Origin: Gammaproteobacteria bacterium
Lineage (GTDB): Bacteria > Pseudomonadota > Gammaproteobacteria > SZUA-229
Assembly (NCBI GenBank): GCA_016764035.1
Contig: JAESSQ010000143.1
Location: forward strand, 1-25,998
DNA: 25,998 bases
Direction: 5' to 3'
Shown: positions 21,627-25,998 of the stretch, piece by piece
Position numbering within the stretch: the first letter of the stretch is position 1
Layout: each line of letters starts with the position of its first letter
Notes under the pieces: model-generated
Told to the model about the DNA's origin: nothing
The model's database searches: none
The model's input: only the letters and a program-made list of their open reading frames with translations
Made by a program: the position numbers and the translations under genes

Positions 21627-24113
21627 TTACTTGATATCGATGGGTTCCAGCTTCCAGATTTCTCTGTTGTAATCCTGCATGGTTCTATCGGTAGAAAACT
21701 TGCCGCTGTATGCCGTATTAAGAATACTCATACGTTGCCACTTTTCTTCATCCTGGTAGGCTTTTGCGGCAAGCTCCTGTGCCTCAACAAATGATGTGAA
21801 ATCCGCTGCGACCAGCCATGGGTCGTCACTGCCGCGAATCGCGCCGATGATGTCTCTAAATAAATCACGTTCATCGTGATTAAAGTGACCGTTCTCTAGC
21901 AAATCCATTACACGTGTGAAATTTTTATCAGCGGCAATAATAGCATTAGGGTCATAGTTGCCACGTGCTGCTTCAACTTGCGCTGCATCTAAACCAAACA
22001 GGAAGAAGTTTTCTTCGCCGACTTCTTCACGAATCTCGATGTTCGCGCCATCTAGCGTGCCGATGGTCAGCGCGCCATTCATCATGAATTTCATGTTGCC
22101 TGTGCCGGAAGCTTCTTTACCAGCGGTAGAAATTTGTTCTGACAAATCAGCTGCAGGGCAGATTATCTCCATAGCAGAAACGCGGTAGTTCGGGAAAAAT
22201 ACCAGTTTTAGTTTATCTCCAACATCCGGGTCGTTGTTAACAATATCGGCCACACTGTTGGTCAACTTGATAATCAGTTTTGCCATGTAATAACCAGGCG
22301 CCGCTTTGCCGCCGATTAAGACGCAGCGCGGTGTCCAGTTTTTGGTGTCGCCACGTTTGATTCGATCATACAGGTGAATGACGTGAAGTATATTCAGTAG
22401 CTGACGTTTGTATTCATGAATACGTTTAACTTGTATGTCGAACATTGCGTTGGTTGGGAAAATAACACCACATTCTTGTTCGACTACTTTTGCTAAACGT
22501 TGTTTGTTTAGGGTTTTGCAAGCGGCCCATTTTTTTCGGAAGGCAGCGTCGTCAATATATGGTGCCAGTCCACGTAAATCTTCCAGTTGTGTAACCCAGC
22601 TATCGCCGATTGTCTCACTGATTAGTGCAGACATTGGTTTGTTACATTGTGCCATCCATCGACGTTGCGTAACGCCATTGGTTTTGTTGTTAAACTTATC
22701 AGGCCACAGTGCATAAAAATCGGCAAACAAACCTTCGACTAAAAGGTCTGAGTGTAATTGCGCTACGCCGTTAACAGAAAAGCTGCCGACAATGGCCAGA
22801 TAAGCCATGCGTACTTGCTGCATATCACCTTCTTCAATAATCGACATCTGGCGTAGCTTGTCCATATCGCCAGGCCATTTTTTCGCCACGACGAGCAGAA
22901 ATTTTTCGTTTATCTTATAAATTATTTCCAGTAGTCGTGGTAATAAGCGACCAAACAGGTGTACAGGCCAGCGCTCTAACGCTTCTGGTAATAGTGTATG
23001 GTTGGTGTAGGTCAGAGTTTTTGTAGTAATGGCCCAGGCGTCATCCCATACCATATCGTAATCGTCCATCAGTATGCGCATTAGCTCAGCCACTGAGACA
23101 GTTGGGTGAGTATCATTTAGTTGAAATACGTTCTTTTCTGCGAACTGACTAAAATCGGTGCCGTATTTTCTGACCCACTGACGTAGTACATCTTTGATGC
23201 TAGCTGAGGCAAGAAAATATTGCTGACGCAACCTTAGCTCCTTGCCATTTTCGCTAGCATCATTGGGGTATAACACCATTGATATTTTTTCAGCATCATT
23301 TTTAGCAGCAACAGATTCCGGGTAACTGCCGGCATTAAACTCGCCCAGGTCGAACTCATTGGTTGCAGTTGCACTCCATAAGCGCAAGGTGTTCACGTGG
23401 TGATTTTTAAAGCCAGGTATAGGAACATCATAAGGCACAGCGAGTACGTCGTTTGTGCCTACCCAGCGGCGGCGGGTCACACCTTTTTCATCATGGTATT
23501 TTTCAACGCGGCCGCCAAAGTGAATACGTTGTTTGTATTCGGGGCGTTCAAGTTCCCAGACATTGCCATCACTCAACCAATGGTCGGGTTCTTCCTGTTG
23601 ATGACCGTTTTCGATGCGTTGACGGAACATGCCGTATTCATAACGAATACCGTAGCCGGTTACCGGTAACCTTAGGGTGGCACAACTGTCTATAAAACAG
23701 GCGGCGAGGCGACCAAGGCCACCATTGCCCAGGCCAGCATCGTGTTCTTCGTCCATTAATTCTTCGACGTCAAGTCCCAGTTCATGCAATGCTTCTTTTG
23801 TGCGTTCGTCAAAACCGAGGTTAAGAACGGCATTACCTAGTGCGCGTCCCATGAGAAATTCTAAAGACAGATAATAAGCGCGTTTACCGGTATTTTCATG
23901 CTCTGTTTTTCTTGAGGAATGCCAGTCTTTCATTAAAAAATCACGAATGGTATAGGCAAGCGCTTTATACTTGTAATGATTTGAAGCGGTTGGGTGGTAA
24001 ACGCCAAGTGTCCTTCCGTAATGGCGTTGAATACCTTTTACGATGCCTTCGCTTGATGTGCTTAAGTCAGGTGTGTTCTGTATCTCGTGTTTTTTTGTAA
24101 CGTGTTTAGTCAT
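21627..24113 (-). CDS. glgP: Glycogen/maltodextrin phosphorylase
   Basis: An 828-residue GT35 phosphorylase releasing glucose-1-phosphate from alpha-1,4-glucans. PLP-binding Lys lies in the signature EASGTGNMKFMMNGALTIGTLDGANIEI. Further motifs are YYLSLEFLMGRALGNAVLNLG, GNGGLGRLAACFIDS, GYGIRYEYGMFRQ, NDTHPTVSVAELMR and FDIQVKRIHEYKRQLLN. The length resembles E. coli GlgP (815). I chose the ATG at 24113 (MTKHVTKK); the reading frame extends upstream only to a TTG at 24203, giving an unconvincing 30-residue extension. The ribosome site at 24113 is weak (A-rich). It lies downstream of glgB on the same strand, with 200 nt between, so the two may be cotranscribed. Confidence 0.97.
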   Translation of the reverse strand: MTKHVTKKHEIQNTPDLSTSSEGIVKGIQRHYGRTLGVYHPTASNHYKYKALAYTIRDFLMKDWHSSRKTEHENTGKRAYYLSLEFLMGRALGNAVLNLGFDERTKEALHELGLDVEELMDEEHDAGLGNGGLGRLAACFIDSCATLRLPVTGYGIRYEYGMFRQRIENGHQQEEPDHWLSDGNVWELERPEYKQRIHFGGRVEKYHDEKGVTRRRWVGTNDVLAVPYDVPIPGFKNHHVNTLRLWSATATNEFDLGEFNAGSYPESVAAKNDAEKISMVLYPNDASENGKELRLRQQYFLASASIKDVLRQWVRKYGTDFSQFAEKNVFQLNDTHPTVSVAELMRILMDDYDMVWDDAWAITTKTLTYTNHTLLPEALERWPVHLFGRLLPRLLEIIYKINEKFLLVVAKKWPGDMDKLRQMSIIEEGDMQQVRMAYLAIVGSFSVNGVAQLHSDLLVEGLFADFYALWPDKFNNKTNGVTQRRWMAQCNKPMSALISETIGDSWVTQLEDLRGLAPYIDDAAFRKKWAACKTLNKQRLAKVVEQECGVIFPTNAMFDIQVKRIHEYKRQLLNILHVIHLYDRIKRGDTKNWTPRCVLIGGKAAPGYYMAKLIIKLTNSVADIVNNDPDVGDKLKLVFFPNYRVSAMEIICPAADLSEQISTAGKEASGTGNMKFMMNGALTIGTLDGANIEIREEVGEENFFLFGLDAAQVEAARGNYDPNAIIAADKNFTRVMDLLENGHFNHDERDLFRDIIGAIRGSDDPWLVAADFTSFVEAQELAAKAYQDEEKWQRMSILNTAYSGKFSTDRTMQDYNREIWKLEPIDIK

Positions 24114-24257
24114 AGCTTTTTTTGTATTGTTTGTTGAATATGTGGGTGATCGTAAAGAATATTGATAACGATCGTACAGATAAAATCGGTTGGCGTTTTT
24201 CAACGGCCATTAAGTGGCGCGAATCCTATCCAAAGAGAAGGTTTTTGTCAATTTTAA

Positions 24258-24293
24258 CCATTTCCTGTCAGCAGCATGTGCGACAGGAAATGG
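24258..24293. terminator. Perfect 12-bp-stem hairpin between glgB and glgP
   Basis: CCATTTCCTGTC (24258-24269) and GACAGGAAATGG (24282-24293) pair perfectly around a 12-nt loop. It lies 22 nt past the glgB stop. No T-run follows it on the minus strand (TTAAAATTG), so it is as likely an mRNA-stabilising or attenuating hairpin as a full terminator. Confidence 0.6.
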
Positions 24294-24314
24294 CGTTGAA
24301 ATAGTGTTAACTTG

Positions 24315-25998
24315 TTATTTGTCTTTGCGCAGAATCACACAACCAAGCGGCGGTAGCGTTAGCTCTATGGAGTTTCCGTGGTTCATCCATGGTTTGGCTT
24401 CACTGTTTATAGCGTTCGGGTTAATAACATTGCCGCCGCCATACGTTTCCGCATCCGTGTTCATTATCTCGTTGTAAATACCTTGCTCAGGTACGCCCAG
24501 ACGATAATCTTCTCTGACTATAGGTGTGAGGTTTAATATCACAAGGACATAGCCGCCATGCAGGTCACGGCGTAAATAACTGATGATAGAATTTTCGGCG
24601 TCATCACAGTCAATCCATTCGAAGCCTGCTTCGTCAAAGTCGATTTCATACAGTGCAGGCACCTCGCGGTACAGGTGGTTCATGTCGCGCATCATTAGTT
24701 GCAGACCGCGATGTGGCATAAAGTTCGCCTGATCCCATGACAGTGATTTATTGTGATTCCATTCTGGCCATTGACCGAACTCGATACCCATGAATTGAAG
24801 TTTTTTGCCTGGGTGGGTATACATGTACCCGTATAGCAGTCGCAAGTTGGCAAATTTTTGCCAGTCATCGCCCGGCATCTTGGTGGTCATGGAGCCTTTG
24901 CCGTGCACAACTTCGTCATGTGAGAAGGGCAGGATAAAGTTTTCCGTATGAGCGTATACCATGGAGAAGGTGAGTTCGCCTTGGTGAAAGCTGCGGTGAA
25001 CAGGTTCGTTCTCAAAATATTTCAGGGTGTCATTCATCCAGCCCATGTTCCATTTCATGGTAAAGCCTAAACCGCCGAGATAAATCGGGCGGCTTACCAT
25101 CGGCCAGGAGGTAGATTCTTCCGCCATGGTGACAGCGCCAGGGTGGCGTTCATGTACTAGCGTATTGAACTGTTTTAAAAATTCGACAGCTTCGAGGTTC
25201 TCACGGCCGCCGTATTTATTGGGTGCCCATTCACCTTCTTCGCGCGAGTAGTCCAGGTACAGCATGGAGGCTACTGCATCTACGCGCAAGCCGTCGATGT
25301 GGAATTCGTCTAGCCAGAATAGAGCAGAGGCAATCAGGAAATTGCGGACTTCGTTGCGTCCAAAATTGAAGATGTAAGTGCCCCAGTCTTTGTGCTCACC
25401 AAGGCGAGGGTCTTCGTGTTCGAACAATGGGGTGCCATCAAAACGTGCGAGTGCGTGAGCATCTTTCGGGAAATGCGCGGGTACCCAGTCGAGAAATACA
25501 CCGATGCCATTTTGGTGGCAGTAGTCGACGAAATAACGAAAATCGTCGGGTGTGCCGAAACGACTTGTCGGTGCGAAGTAACCCACGGTCTGGTAACCCC
25601 AGGAACCATCAAACGGGTATTCAGTTATCGGCATTAATTCGATATGGGTGTAACCCATCCAGGTGCAATATTCCACCAACTGATGAGCCATTTCACTGTA
25701 AGTTAGAAACTCAGGTGCGCCTTCATCACTCATGCCAGCAAGGCGCCATGAGCCAAGTTGAACCTCGTAAATGCTCATCGGTTGATCCAGTGCCTGTGTT
25801 GCTGGGCGTTGTTTCATCCACTTGGCATCTTGCCATTTATATTCTTTAGGGTTATGTACGACGCAGGCGGTTTTTGGGCGTAGTTCCATCTGCTGTGCAT
25901 AGGGATCAATCTTCTCAAACACGTCACCATTTTCGGCGCGTATTTCAAATTTGTAGACTTCGTCTTCGCATAAAGCTGGGATAAAAATTTCCCATATG
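24315..25998 (-). CDS. glgB: 1,4-alpha-glucan branching enzyme, N-terminus cut by window edge
   Basis: The frame is open to the right edge (first whole codon at 25997), so the N-terminal carbohydrate-binding part and the start are missing; about 560 residues remain. GH13 branching enzyme, forming alpha-1,6 branches in glycogen. The visible sequence starts IWEIFIPALCEDEVYKFEIRAENGDVFEKIDPYA, the end of the CBM48 domain. Catalytic motifs: VFLDWVPAHFPKD, GLRVDAVASMLYLDY (nucleophile Asp), TMAEESTSWP (acid/base Glu) and ILPFSHDEVVHGKGSM (transition-state His-Asp). The C-terminal beta domain ends LTLPPLGCVIL, as in E. coli GlgB. It is the upstream neighbour of glgP on the same strand. Confidence 0.98.
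   Translation of the reverse strand, partial: IWEIFIPALCEDEVYKFEIRAENGDVFEKIDPYAQQMELRPKTACVVHNPKEYKWQDAKWMKQRPATQALDQPMSIYEVQLGSWRLAGMSDEGAPEFLTYSEMAHQLVEYCTWMGYTHIELMPITEYPFDGSWGYQTVGYFAPTSRFGTPDDFRYFVDYCHQNGIGVFLDWVPAHFPKDAHALARFDGTPLFEHEDPRLGEHKDWGTYIFNFGRNEVRNFLIASALFWLDEFHIDGLRVDAVASMLYLDYSREEGEWAPNKYGGRENLEAVEFLKQFNTLVHERHPGAVTMAEESTSWPMVSRPIYLGGLGFTMKWNMGWMNDTLKYFENEPVHRSFHQGELTFSMVYAHTENFILPFSHDEVVHGKGSMTTKMPGDDWQKFANLRLLYGYMYTHPGKKLQFMGIEFGQWPEWNHNKSLSWDQANFMPHRGLQLMMRDMNHLYREVPALYEIDFDEAGFEWIDCDDAENSIISYLRRDLHGGYVLVILNLTPIVREDYRLGVPEQGIYNEIMNTDAETYGGGNVINPNAINSEAKPWMNHGNSIELTLPPLGCVILRKDK

Noticed and set aside
24114..24203. Upstream extension of glgP to a TTG codon
   Set aside because: The added 30 residues are unlike phosphorylases and need a TTG start; the ATG at 24113 gives a normal family length.
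1..25998. CRISPR array, insertion sequence, tRNA or prophage
   Set aside because: No regularly spaced direct repeats, no transposase or integrase frames, no tRNA-like cloverleaf and no phage genes were seen.

Overview
The window reads as chromosomal DNA of a fairly AT-rich gammaproteobacterium that can oxidise hydrogen. This placement rests on close resemblance, from memory, of HyaA/HyaB-, CydABX-, Ppa-, Pgi- and GlgA-type proteins to enterobacterial and other gammaproteobacterial ones; genus cannot be fixed from sequence alone. I see no tRNA, rRNA, CRISPR, transposase or phage gene.

Region 1 (1-8171) is a [NiFe]-hydrogenase locus split into two divergent transcription units around a 277-bp gap (4181-4457). 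Rightward are small subunit, large subunit and b-type cytochrome (hoxKGZ = hyaABC = hupSLC). The small subunit has the two extra cysteines of the O2-tolerant membrane-bound group 1d enzymes. Leftward is a tightly packed maturation operon, hoxM-L-O-Q-R-T-V (hupD-F-G-H-I-J-K), whose last gene runs off the left edge. A strong hairpin terminator (8138-8171) closes the structural operon.

Region 2 (8215-11874) has inorganic pyrophosphatase (ppa) and then the high-affinity quinol oxidase cydA-cydB-cydX, including a 34-residue CydX. Together with region 1 it suggests a short electron chain: H2 to hydrogenase to quinone to cytochrome bd to O2, suited to low oxygen.

Region 3 (12000-13457) holds the two least explained genes: a Cache/PDC-like sensor domain placed N-terminal to four membrane helices, and a small CxC protein of unknown function. 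A 20-bp-stem hairpin separates them from the convergent pgi.

Region 4 (13514-25998) is storage-carbon and hexose-phosphate metabolism: pgi (minus), glgA-glk (plus, overlapping), gnd-zwf-pgl (plus, overlapping, with a short-form 6-phosphogluconate dehydrogenase), a small SAP-like cysteine-rich protein, and glgP and glgB (minus, glgB cut by the right edge). These interconvert glucose, glycogen and glucose-6-phosphate and feed the oxidative pentose phosphate pathway. glgC and pgm are not in the window.

Most of the content is well-known biology. The more unusual points are the divergent hydrogenase layout with a palindrome lying inside a predicted promoter spacer, the membrane protein with an apparently cytoplasmic Cache-like domain, the CxC protein, and the SAP/cysteine protein next to the pentose phosphate genes.
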